This document shows positions 14,197 to 25,200 of a stretch of DNA of 64,000 nucleotides, one piece after another. Origin of the DNA: Xylocopa sonorina (Eukaryota > Arthropoda > Insecta > Hymenoptera > Apidae); contig NC_135199.1 in assembly GCF_050948175.1 (NCBI RefSeq), positions 6,700,501 to 6,764,500 of the forward strand. Direction: 5' to 3'. Each line of letters opens with the position of its first letter. The stretch's first letter is position 1. The notes beneath the pieces are model-generated. The model was given only the letters and a program-made list of their open reading frames with translations. It was not told the origin of the DNA and ran no database searches. The translations under genes were made by a program, and so were the position numbers.

Positions 14197-17100
14197 ATGC
14201 TAATCGCATGTAGAATCTTTATTAATATAATGAGCACATGGAAATTATTACAGCGTCGATGTTACGATTTACTTTCGTACAAGTATTCACTACTAATAAT
14301 ATTAATAGCGTTTACTTGCATATTTATCGGTATCATTCATTTCGGAGAGGTTAGAGTATTTCCTCTATTGTTTTCATGCCAGTTTGTTAAAAATTTCTAT
14401 TATCATTATCTCTGTTCCATTATCTCTGTTCTCGCGCATAAAATATAATTTAATTCTGAAACAAAATAATATATAAGAATTTAAAACGTACAAAAAATTT
14501 ATGGAAAGATATTTTAAATACGCGCTTCATTCTCGAAATAAATTCTACAGTGTTTAAAAAAATTCAGTTTTTTAAATTTCAAACTTTTATTCAGATTGCA
14601 TATATATTTTTTTCAGATATGGATAACTTGGAGTAGAGAAAAGTACGAAGCAGTGTTCCATTCTTTCAATGACAATATATTAGGTGTTTCCTTTCAAAGG
14701 AAACTATGCCAGCATGTTCCGATAGATGTTGTATATACATGGGTCAATGGCTCTGATCCAGTGTTTTTAAAAAATCTCAAAGAGCATGTTCCTATTACGG
14801 ATGTTAACACAGCTGCTTCCAGATTTAGCGATAAAGATGAACTAAAATATTCGTTACGTTCATTAGAAATGTATGCGCCTTGGGTTAGGCATGTGTACAT
14901 TGTTACTAACGGTCAGATACCAAGTTGGTTGGACATGGATAACCCTAGAGTTACGCTTGTCACGCACGAGGATATATTTTTAAATAAAAGTGATCTTCCA
15001 ACTTTTTCTAGTCCTGCTATTGAAAGTCACATTCATAGGTAATGTTAAATTTTTCTATTTCATAACAGTTACAGTCTTCTCTGAATTAGTGTAACCCATT
15101 TAGATAAATTACACTAAATTTAGGTAAAAGAGTTTTGAGAGGAGGGGAGATACACTAATGACATTCAGCTGTGCGAGTCATTTCAGAAAAACAAAGTAGA
15201 GATAAGAATGTTATAGTGATATCGGGAAAAAAGGTTGCACTAAACCAGGAAAAGACTGTACCAGCTGCTCATAATGTACTTGACATCATAATTTTTACTT
15301 CTGCAGAATTCCTGGAATTTCAGATAAATTTTTATACTTTAATGACGATGTAATGTTAGGAGCTGAAGTATGGCCAGAGGATTTCATTACCCAAGCGGGT
15401 GGTCAAAAAGTGTATTTAGCATGGTGGGTTCCCGATTGCTCAGATGTTTGCCCTTGGGCCTGGGTGGGTGATGGGTCGTGTGATCCTGCTTGTAATACAA
15501 CATTATGTGAATTTGATGGTAGCATTCATTGTTTACATTTGTTTTCAAGTAACAATTCAATAAAGAATTTAGTATACTGATAATAATAGGAGTACGCTTG
15601 AACTTACATTTAATTGTATTTGCAGGTGGAGATTGTGATAGTACACCAGTTCCTACGGACAGCGAAGCTCTTGAAGAAGATGGGGATTATCCGCATAAAT
15701 TTTTACAAGACCCACTAGAAGATACTAACTATGGAATGAAATTCTTAAATATATTAAGAAATAAAAGTCTAAGTAGTGTATGGAAAGATATCGAAACGTT
15801 CACCCAAGAAACACTAAGAAATAATGTAAATAAATCTCATAATTTTAAAAATAAGCACATAGGTGCTGTAGGAAAATATTTTAGTGAACAGTCTAATGAA
15901 ATTGATCAAGCTGCGTCTACTCAGGAATCGATTCTGTCGAAGATGATAAACAAAATAAGATTTCAAAATTCAAATATTACTGACAGGCGCTTGCAATTAA
16001 AACACTACTTAAATGACGATATCATGAATTTGCCACAAGTTAGTAGCACCATGAAAATCAATTATAAACCAAATCATTCTGATCAGTGGAAGCTGAGAAC
16101 AAGGCAACTTGATACATACGCTGAATCGTTGCTGTATGTAAATAGAATATATAATATGGCGTATGGGTTCGAACGTAGAAGAGTGCCCGCTCATATGCCT
16201 CATTTAGTAGACAAATGGATTGTTAATGACATGCAAAACAAGTTCGAAGATGAATTTAAAAAGACCTCTAGTCATAAAGTTAGGAATTCGGAGGACATGC
16301 AGTTTGCCTTCTCTTATTTCTACTTTTTAACAAGTGAAAAACGTAAACTTCCAATAGGAGAAATATTTGATACGTTTGATACGGACAAATCGGGGTATGG
16401 AATTTTAAGAAGTAATGGCGATAGAAAGTAATGAAAGTATATGTTATTTAAAATAACTTGTTTTCAGAACTTGGTCAGACAGAGAAATTAGAACGCTTCT
16501 ATCGAGACTTTATCCACTACCTCTTGATTATACTCTAGTCATTGAATTTGAAAATGCAATAACAAATTGTTCAAATCATATAAAAGTTACAGAAGTTCTA
16601 AACCCACCACTTGGAGAAAGATATTTGGACTCGTCCCTTGTGAGCCAATTGTGTTACTTGTTTCGAAACAATATTTAATGATGCTGACGCATCGATGCGA
16701 CATTATTAAAGAAAGAATGGAAATGAAATATTCTGTTAACATAACTTTACTCCTTAATATATTAATAATATACATTTCTTTTTTCAGCCAATTGTGTCAA
16801 AGGAATTAATAGCAAAATGTGAATCTGTTTCGAGAAAAATTGAAACCAGATTCAGCGAAGAGAAACTCTACCCGCATGAGATAATTAAAGCTGGGAAAAA
16901 TGAGATATTCGAAATGTTAACGAGCAACGTCTCTTTAACAGTACAACTTTTAGATGAAATACGCAGAGATCCAAAGTAAGTAATTATTAGATCATAATAC
17001 GTGAAACGTCCATTCAGATATTTTTTTTTACGCCTTTTTAGTGCATTGCATTTTCAAAACTTGTTGCTCCAAAAGAAACGATATAACAATTTTCATTAGA

Positions 17101-17454
17101 ATCGCAGATTTAATAATAAATCAAATAATATTAATCGATTTTAGAAAATTTATTTGTTTGAACGACGATATGGATCCTCTTCGTCACTCCGAGAACGAAG
17201 TAGTGCGGGCATTACTTAACGATTTTTATCGCTCTCTATACCCGTTGCGCAGCAGTTTCGAATTGCCTCTGCAATATCGAAATCTTTTCACTCATCGACA
17301 CGAACTGTACGAGTGGAGGGCTAACCGAGCAAGGGCCAGGAACTTGTTATTGTGTCTTATACTTCTACTACTTGTTACAACTTTTTATCACTTGTTTCAT
17401 CACCAGATGCGACGGTTGTTCAAAGTAAGAGCGCTACCGACTTTACTCGTTTAA
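14197..17454 (+). CDS. Gnptab: N-acetylglucosamine-1-phosphotransferase subunits alpha/beta
   Basis: The Golgi enzyme transfers GlcNAc-1-phosphate to mannose on lysosomal hydrolases, the first step of the mannose-6-phosphate tag. Exons: 14197-14349, 14617-15038, 15307-15518, 15626-16394, 16468-16639, 16788-16975, 17145-17454, all phase-compatible, 741 aa in total. The N-terminus resembles the vertebrate one (KLLQRRCYDLLS) and carries a signal anchor around residues 30-47. Stealth-family blocks follow in order: IDVVYTWVNGSDP; the segment from SRFSDKDEL to TNGQIPSWL; SSPAIESHIHR with FNDDVMLG; and CLNDDMDP near the C-terminus. One Notch-like LNR repeat (CSDVCPWAW to GGDCD) and one EF-hand (DTDKSGTWSDRE) are present. 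A second hydrophobic segment near the C-terminus is the second membrane span. It is much shorter than vertebrate GNPTAB (over 1200 aa): only one LNR repeat is seen and the long spacer is reduced. The ATG at 14230 (MSTWKLL) is an equally good start, giving 730 aa. Confidence 0.95.
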
Positions 17455-18033
17455 AAATGGGTTAAAAATGAGTTAAACGATATTAAATATACAAATGTAC
17501 ATTGATATCTTCCGTGATAACCAGGGCAGTGTTTTCTAAGTGATTTATTAAAAATGAAATCGTGTACATATATATATATATATGTACATAGGACTTTATA
17601 CAGACGATTCTTTTACAAATTTACACTACTTTAACAAACGATTCATATTCTTTGTTAAACATTTAATATACACAAGTCCATCCGCAATTTAGGACTGACG
17701 TTTGGAAGAACGGTACACATAATATTCGACATGCTTTCATATAAACTGTATCAGTATGTTTTACAGTTAAAAGAAAATATTAAAACGTTATATCATAGAA
17801 AGATCCATATGAATATCAAGTCCACTGGTAATTTCCCTCGCATTTTTCAATTTTTAATACAGTATTGATGGAATGTGACATTTTAGCTATGTTTAATTGT
17901 AAAACATGCTAATATTGTTTAAATAGCAACCTCTAGGTCAGCCTGTATAAATCACCCTGATCAATTTTTAAAATTCATTTAAAATGTACGATTCGTTACA
18001 GGGAATCGATAGTATATATAGGGTATAATAAGA

Positions 18034-18091
<58 letters not shown>

Positions 18092-18785
18092 TGTTGTATT
18101 TTAAAATTAAGTAAAACGTTCCTGTGATATTGACGAAGTACTAATTATCTTTTGTTTCTTTGTCTTGACGTAACGGAAGTGTAGATCTGATCCATTTTTC
18201 TACAAGGCGAGTGTGTAATGACAAATATAGTAATTTTTAATTTTTTATGAATAATACGACTGATTACTAGTACACTGACATTTTAGATGTTGCGAAATAT
18301 TTAATAAATATGTATTACAATATCCGAAGATATTATAAGTTTATTGTACTTGAATGCACATACTTCCAAATCTTTTTACCGCTAGAAGTGACTAAATAAT
18401 TCTCAGTGTATATTATCAATAATTAGTACTACACTTGTAATAAATAAAATCGTACTTCAGTATCATATTAATATGTATTAGGTAAAGGTACATCAACGTA
18501 GCGTCTTAATTATGCAGTATATTTCTCATCTCTTTAATTGATTTTAATTACAAGTAATTTTCCTCTACACCTAATAGTTAGAAATAAAACGAGAATAATC
18601 CTGTAAGTGTTTTAAAATTGAAACATAAGAAATGTAACTCTTTAAAAATTATTTTAAATAATGTTACTCTTGTACACTTTCTTAAATTAAAACGTTTGTG
18701 ACTGCTCCATTTACTGGTACATATGCTTAATGCTCACGAACACTCGTGAATTCACAAAGTGTAACAGGAGTCACGTCGTACTTCG
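17455..18785. other. Convergent intergenic region, GNPTAB to ropporin
   Basis: AT-rich sequence between two convergent genes, so it should contain both 3' untranslated regions. AATAAA-type signals for the plus strand occur near 18302 and 18438-18447. A (TA)n tract lies at 18037-18088. No coding sequence is supported. Confidence 0.6.
18037..18088. repeat. (TA)n microsatellite
   Basis: About 50 bases of TA dinucleotide in the 3' region of GNPTAB; likely length-variable. Confidence 0.95.
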
Positions 18786-21448
18786 TCATGACTCCGATAT
18801 CTGCTGTCTGTCTAAAGGAGGACAGTTCATGTGCCTTAAATTCCGCGGGCCAACCATGCCTTCCTGTACTCTTGCGCATTCGCTCAACCATATCGCGACA
18901 TTCGCTACTTCCTCGGCCGATAAACGTGGACCTATACCTTAATAAATTAAAAGAGAAGTTAAATGAGAAGTTTCGTTCAAGTTGAACGGAATAAATTGAC
19001 GAAAAGTTAGGATGCAAGAGTAATTCTTACCAGGAACATTTGGATAGTACTTAAGCAATCTCGAATCTAAAATCTTTTTCTTTCTTCTTCCTTCACTCGC
19101 AACTCTACGTTCCTCCTCTGTGCTTCGAACGCTAGTCTTCTTACTCGAACTTTCTTCTGCACTGCTGCTGTTACTAATCATGCTCTTCGCAGATACACTT
19201 TCGCGTTTCATCGATCTTTTTTCAATAGCACGTTCAGATCGTTTGCTAGAATCAACGTCAATAATGGAAGCTTCATCGTTAACTTCCGCTTTTAAAGTTC
19301 TCTCGCTACAAGAGTCTTGTTTCGTTTCATCCTCCACCATCTTCTGGCCAGTGTACCTTTCGCTTAATTGTGGCGTTGTATCAGCTGTGAAAATGAAAAG
19401 ACAATTCATTTAAATGCTGCGAAAGATATACAAGAACAATTTATATTCAACGTTCGGATGCATTTACATCTTGTAGAATTAACATCGCTCCTTGATATCA
19501 GTTCCAAATCTAAATTCACATCAGCTTCCGTATCTTGGCTCGCGATTGAATAAACACGATCCATGAAACACCTTTCCTCGTTGGATTCCTGATTCGTCGG
19601 AGAATCAAAATCATATACGATAAATTCTGTTGGATCCTCGTCGGTAGGGTCTCTCTCACTTCCGTCGCAACGAAGTCCCGCTAAATATCTGTTGAAAAAA
19701 GAGTCAATCAATATTTTATAATATTTATGTAAAATAAAATAGTAGCGTTTTGTTTGTTTTTATACATTAACATTTTCTAATAATAACAAATATTGTATAG
19801 GTATACATTACACACCCATATATCTCCAAGAAAAACGTAACTGGAACCATAGCAGATCCACCGTCTGGTTCATGAGTAAACAACTCGCAGATCATAACCA
19901 TAGTTTCGAAGAGATTGGAGCTTAAAAGACCAACAGCAATGGCTAGAAATTTCTTCACTTGGCATTTTCGTCGAAATTTCCCAATCATCAGGATCAGATT
20001 TAAGTCCCGACGATCCAAGCACAAACAATCCCATCGTCGCAGTATCGTTTCCACAGGTAACGATTTATTGTAATCTATCGGAGAAATATTATTTTTAACA
20101 TTGATTTCATATAAGTTTTTCTTTTATATATACCCAGACAACACAGCAAATCACATAACACTTCCAAAAAATAATTTTATTATAATTTATTGTACGTATT
20201 AGTAGTTTTACTGTAATTTATTTTATATTTTCCGCTTTAGAGGTAAGAGAGAGAAAGATATATAAGAAAGCTATAAGAAAGAGTGAGACAGATTATACAC
20301 ACTCTACTCTGGAACCCCTAGCGCCATCTCTGTGAAAAGTGCTCAAACTGGTCGTTCAGCGTTATCGACAGCGAAGTAAACTACTGAAGACTACTAGCGC
20401 CATCTCTGCGCAAAGCACTGAAACTAATTACCGACCAGTTTTCAGCGCTTCTCCAAGAGATGGCGCTAGTAGTCTTCAGTAGGTTACTTCGCTGTCGATA
20501 ACGCTGAACGACCAGTTTGAGCACTTTTCACAGAGATGGCGCCAGAGGTTCTCGAGTAGAGTCGGTACCAACTGTCTCTCTCTTTCTTATAGCTTTCTTA
20601 TATATCTTTCTCTCTCTTACCTCTAAAGCGGGAAATATCAAATAAATTACAATATAACTACTAAAATACAATAAATTACAGTAAAACTATTGAAATACAC
20701 ATCCCAATAACACAACTTTGTCACAGTAAGAGCACTGTGATGTCACTTGCGCTGTGTGATATTATATATTTATATTATTCATTAATAATATATATTATTT
20801 ATGAATAATAAATACTACATATTGTGCAGTTTTAATAGTAACGTCATAATTTATAGAAACATCACAGTGCTCTTATCGTGACAAAGTTGTGTTGTCAGGG
20901 ATATCTTTTTCTTTCGTTTGAAAGTTACATTATCGTATTTTATACGTTGAAGTAGCTGTTTCCAATTACCGTTGTTCCTAATTGGGGAACGTTCCTTTAT
21001 ATAACTGAAACTGATACTCTGAAATAATTTTGCTTAATTCTACTAACATCATTTTAGTATTTAAAAGGCTGAGGAATCAAAAATTGGTACCAAACGGTTT
21101 AGTAATATGTATCTAATACTTCAAACGCTAGGAATACGATAAAACGTTCAAGCGAAGCAAGAGGTTATTCATAATCAGATAATGGTATATACCTCCCAGT
21201 TGTCGGAGTAATATTCTCAGGAAACCAAGGGTTAAACCGGAAGCTGTACACGGTGGAGGGTACTCTAATCTCGATTTCGTCGGTGGTTCCTCTCCATTGG
21301 CCAACGCTCGAAAATACGAGCTGGACCACTTGAGTAAATCGTACGGTTGCGTTCGAATAGCTGCCTTGCAGAATTCTTTCAAGATTAGTGGCAAATCCGG
21401 TGGCACCACGATTTCCTGTTCCGAGACCGATTGCTCCGCGACAGACAT
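18786..21448 (-). CDS. ROPN1L: Ropporin-1-like protein (RIIa-domain sperm/cilia protein)
   Basis: Ropporins carry an RIIa dimerisation/docking domain that binds AKAPs in the fibrous sheath or radial spokes of sperm flagella and cilia. Exons, read on the minus strand: 21448-21193, 20074-19816, 19688-19468, 19384-19031, 18937-18786, all in phase, 413 aa. Residues 13-49 contain VVPPDLPLILKEFCKAAIR, the RIIa helix pair, then RTQPYDLLKWSSSYF, which closely matches vertebrate ROPN1L. The second exon gives RRWDCLCL and HEPDGGSAMVP, matching QKWKNLCL and DDPEGGPARIP of the vertebrate protein. The last exon gives LSECARVQEGMVG, matching the family's C-terminal NGMIG segment. The oddity is size: vertebrate ROPN1L is about 230 aa. 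Here exons 3 and 4 (residues about 176-363) add an acidic, then Ser/Lys/Arg-rich and probably disordered insert. The start is the ATG at 21448; codons further upstream in frame offer only TTG. The foldback element lies in intron 1. Confidence 0.9.
20134..20903. mobile_element. Foldback (long inverted repeat) MITE-like element, copy A
   Basis: A compound palindromic element in intron 1 of the ropporin gene. The main foldback (about 20150-20700) has arms that pair from CCGCTTTAGAGGTAAGAGAG on the left to CTCTTACCTCTAAAGCGG on the right, with a centre near 20433. A second palindrome (about 20702-20903) follows. Its ends, ACACAACTTTGTCAC at 20710 and GTGACAAAGTTGTGT at about 20878, pair over some 40 bases. 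The outer ends of the whole unit, CCCAGACAACACA on the left and TGTGTTGTCAGGG on the right, also match as inverted repeats, so it may be one element of about 770 bases. Within each arm the block CTAGCGCCATCTCTG recurs about 75 bases apart (20318 and 20394). No transposase is encoded, and I could not fix a target duplication, so the superfamily is open. Confidence 0.85.
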
Positions 21449-22200
21449 TGTCCTCTCCTCCTCTCGCTTCCGCAAATGTCCGTGACTCCGAGAACACGAT
21501 CGTTGGTAGGGAACGAATCGAAGATTTCAAGAATTCAACAGTATGTGGTACGAAGCGGAGGGAAATATTAACTTGAGTATCGTAGTATTATACACAGTCT
21601 CGCCAAGTGTATCGTTTGTTGCCATTTCGCGGGATTCCGTCGTCTAGGAAACAATATCGATGTAAAGAGATCAATTCCTGGTAAGAATAATGTTTCTTAT
21701 TATTACGAACTTGGGGAGTTCTGTGTAATTAAACTTACGGTAAACAGCTACTTTTTTCATCGTTGCATTTCTTCTTTTATACAACAGAGCGCAATTTTCA
21801 TTCTGTAAAAAAGGAGTATTTCAATTATTTGTTAATTATTAAAATAAGTATCGAAACGTTTTAAAGTTACATTTCTTATCCAATGCGAGAATTATTTGCG
21901 CTCGACGACAGTATCACATTCGCGAATTGGTACTTTAGTTTAAAGCACATTTAAACGTTCTCGCCGTTGTCGCGGCGTACTCGACGGGTACATATAGATG
22001 GCGCCGCGTTGCGCTTTTGGAGGGATAATGCGATCCAATATGGCGGCGTGTGGTGTTGTGCGTTTGTGAATGTCAGAGCGAAGGCCGGGTGTAATACACA
22101 ATTAATCGTGGTTAAGTTGAGCGCGCATTCGCGTGTATGTTGCATTAATTAAAGTTTCGCTCGTACACGGAAAGGAAAGGTTACAGAAAGCCAGACGAAA
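21449..22200. promoter_or_regulatory. Divergent promoter region, ropporin / Iswi
   Basis: The 750 bases between the divergent start codons should hold both promoters and 5' leaders. About 22000-22040 is GC-richer and carries AGATGGCGC (21996-22004, resembling the core of CTCF sites) and ATGGCGGCG (near 22038), resembling motifs common in insect housekeeping promoters. There is no TATA box. Short upstream open frames precede the Iswi ATG. A shared bidirectional promoter is an inference from the arrangement. Confidence 0.45.
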
Positions 22201-25200
22201 ATGTCGAAAGCGGACGAGAATGCGGACACAGGGGATACGGGGGACAATTCGAATGAATCCTCGGCGGAAACGACATCGTCCCGCGGCGGGGGGGACTTCG
22301 AAACGAAACTGGAAACCGATCGTAGTAAACGATTCGATTACTTACTGAAACAAACTGAAATATTCTCCCATTTCATGACGAACAATCAGAAGGACAAAGC
22401 TGGGAGTCCGCTGAAGATCAAAGCTGGCAGGCCGAGGAAAGTGCAGCCAGAGAGTCAAGTTAAGACTGACACAGGTGATCACAGGCACCGTAAGACAGAG
22501 CAGGAGGAGGACGAGGAATTGCTGGCGGAGAGTAATGCCAGTGTCGCTCCAACAACGCGTTTCGAATCGTCCCCGCATTACATCAAATCCGGTGAGTTAA
22601 GAGATTACCAGATACGAGGCTTGAATTGGATGATATCGCTGTACGAGCACGGTATCAACGGTATCTTGGCCGACGAGATGGGTCTTGGTAAAACGTTGCA
22701 AACGATTTCGTTGCTGGGATATATGAAACACTTCAGAAACATTCCTGGTCCGCACATAGTCATCGTTCCCAAGTCTACGTTAGCTAACTGGATGAATGAA
22801 TTCAAGAAATGGTGTCCAACCCTGAGAGCGGTTTGTCTCATAGGAGACGCAGAGACCAGGAACACTTTCATCAGAGACGTTATGATGCCTGGCGAGTGGG
22901 ACGTTTGTGTGACATCTTACGAGATGGTCATAAAAGAGAAGTCTGTGTTTAAGAAGTTCAATTGGCGTTACATGGTGATCGACGAGGCTCACAGAATAAA
23001 GAACGAAAAGTCAAAATTGTCAGAGATATTGAGAGAGTTTAAAACAGCCAATCGTCTTTTGCTGACAGGCACACCGTTACAGAACAATCTCCATGAACTG
23101 TGGTCTTTGCTCAATTTTCTATTGCCGGACGTGTTTAACAGTTCAGACGATTTTGATTCTTGGTTCAACACTAATAGTTTCTTAGGTGATAATTCGTTAG
23201 TCGAGAGATTACACGCTGTGCTTCGACCATTCCTTCTGAGACGTTTGAAATCTGAAGTGGAGAAGGGGCTTAAGCCTAAGAAAGAAATCAAAGTGTACAT
23301 CGGACTTAGTAAAATGCAACGAGAATGGTATACAAAAGTACTGATGAAAGACATAGACATAGTTAATGGGGCTGGTAAAATCGAGAAAATGAGGTTGCAG
23401 AACATTTTGATGCAGCTTAGAAAGTGCTGTAATCATCCATATTTGTTTGATGGCGCCGAACCTGGACCCCCTTATACAACCGACGAGCATCTTGTTTATA
23501 ACTGTGGTAAAATGGTAATCTTAGATAAATTGTTGCCGAAATTACAGCAACAAGAATCACGAGTTCTTATATTTAGCCAAATGACTAGAATGTTAGATAT
23601 CTTAGAAGATTACTGCCATTGGAGGGGTTTCCAATATTGTCGGTTAGACGGTAACACGGCACACGAGGACAGGCAACGTCAAATCAACGAATACAACGCA
23701 CCAGGAAGTGAGAAGTTTATTTTTATGCTGTCGACTCGCGCGGGCGGTTTAGGTATTAATTTAGCGACAGCGGACGTAGTTATTATTTACGATTCTGATT
23801 GGAATCCACAAATGGACCTGCAGGCGATGGACCGAGCCCATCGTATAGGTCAACAGAAGCAAGTTCGTGTATTCAGGTTTATCACAGAGAATACCGTCGA
23901 GGAGAAGATCGTGGAACGCGCAGAAGTTAAGTTACGTTTAGATAAGTTAGTCATTCAACAGGGTCGATTAGTGGACGCGAAACAGACGGCGTTAAATAAA
24001 GATGAAATGTTGAATATGATCAGGCACGGTGCAAACGAAGTGTTTGCATCGAAAGACAGCGCCATCACGGACGAGGATATAGATACGATCCTTCAGAAAG
24101 GCGAAGCCAAGACCGAAGAGATGAAACAGAAACTGGAAAGCTTGGGAGAATCGTCGCTACGTAACTTCACCGTGGATGCACCGACGGATTCTGTCTATCA
24201 GTTCGAAGGTGAGGACTATCGTGAGAAGCAAAAAATTTTAGGTCTAGGTAACTGGATAGAACCGCCGAAACGTGAACGTAAAGCGAACTATGCGGTGGAC
24301 GCCTACTTCAGGGAAGCTCTCAGGGTATCCGAGCCGAAAGCTCCGAAAGCACCAAGACCTCCTAAGCAACCGATCGTTCAAGATTTTCAGTTCTTCCCGC
24401 TACGATTGTTCGAGTTACTCGATCAAGAGATATACTATTTCCGGCAAACAGTGGGATACAAGGTCCCAAAGAATCCAGAGCTCGGATCGGACGCAGCCAG
24501 GATTCAAAAAGAAGAGCAGCGTAAGATAGACGAAGCTCAACCGCTGACGGACGAGGAGGTCGCGGAAAAAGAGAAGCTTCTCACGCAGGGCTTCACAAAT
24601 TGGACCAAGAGAGATTTCAATCAGTTTATAAAGGCTAACGAGAAATACGGTCGGGACGACATCGAGAATATTGCCAAGGAAGTGGAAGGCAAGACTCCTG
24701 AAGAGGTGATGGAATACTCAGCCGTGTTTTGGGAACGTTGTCACGAGTTGCAGGATATAGACAGGGTAATGGCTCAGATCGAACGAGGAGAGGCAAAGAT
24801 ACAAAGACGCGCAGGCATCAAGAAAGCTTTGGACGCCAAAATGGCGAGATACCGTGCCCCCTTCCATCAGTTGAGGATAGCGTACGGGACAAACAAAGGT
24901 AAAAATTATACCGAGGAGGAGGACAGATTTCTTGTATGTATGCTACACAAACTCGGTTTCGACAAAGAGAACGTCTACGAAGAGCTTCGCGCGACGGTCA
25001 GATCAGCGCCGCAATTCCGTTTCGACTGGTTTGTGAAATCACGCACAGCCTTGGAGTTACAACGTCGATGCAACACGTTGATCACGCTGATAGAACGTGA
25101 AAATCAAGAACTGGAGGAGCGCGAGAGGCAAGAAAGGAGAAAGAAGGGTGGCAGTATCGGCGCGAAGCCCGCGTCCAAGCGGAAACAAGAGAATCTACCT

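Noticed and set aside
16567..16809. 80-codon frame running across an intron of GNPTAB
   Set aside because: The out-of-phase frame includes the intron 16640-16787; splicing at GTGAGC restores SLPIVSKELIAKC, which matches the family.
18727..19017. Frame beginning near 19017 that reads through the last ropporin exon in another phase
   Set aside because: The phase-correct reading from the acceptor at 18937 matches the ropporin C-terminus (QEGMVG); the longer frame does not.
20134..20903. Assignment of the foldback to piggyBac (CCC ends) or hAT (CAGGG)
   Set aside because: No TTAA or 8-base target duplication could be shown, and no transposase is present; the short matches are not enough.
22342..23490. 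Several antisense frames inside Iswi
   Set aside because: They are shadows of a strongly conserved coding sequence on the other strand, with no domain of their own.
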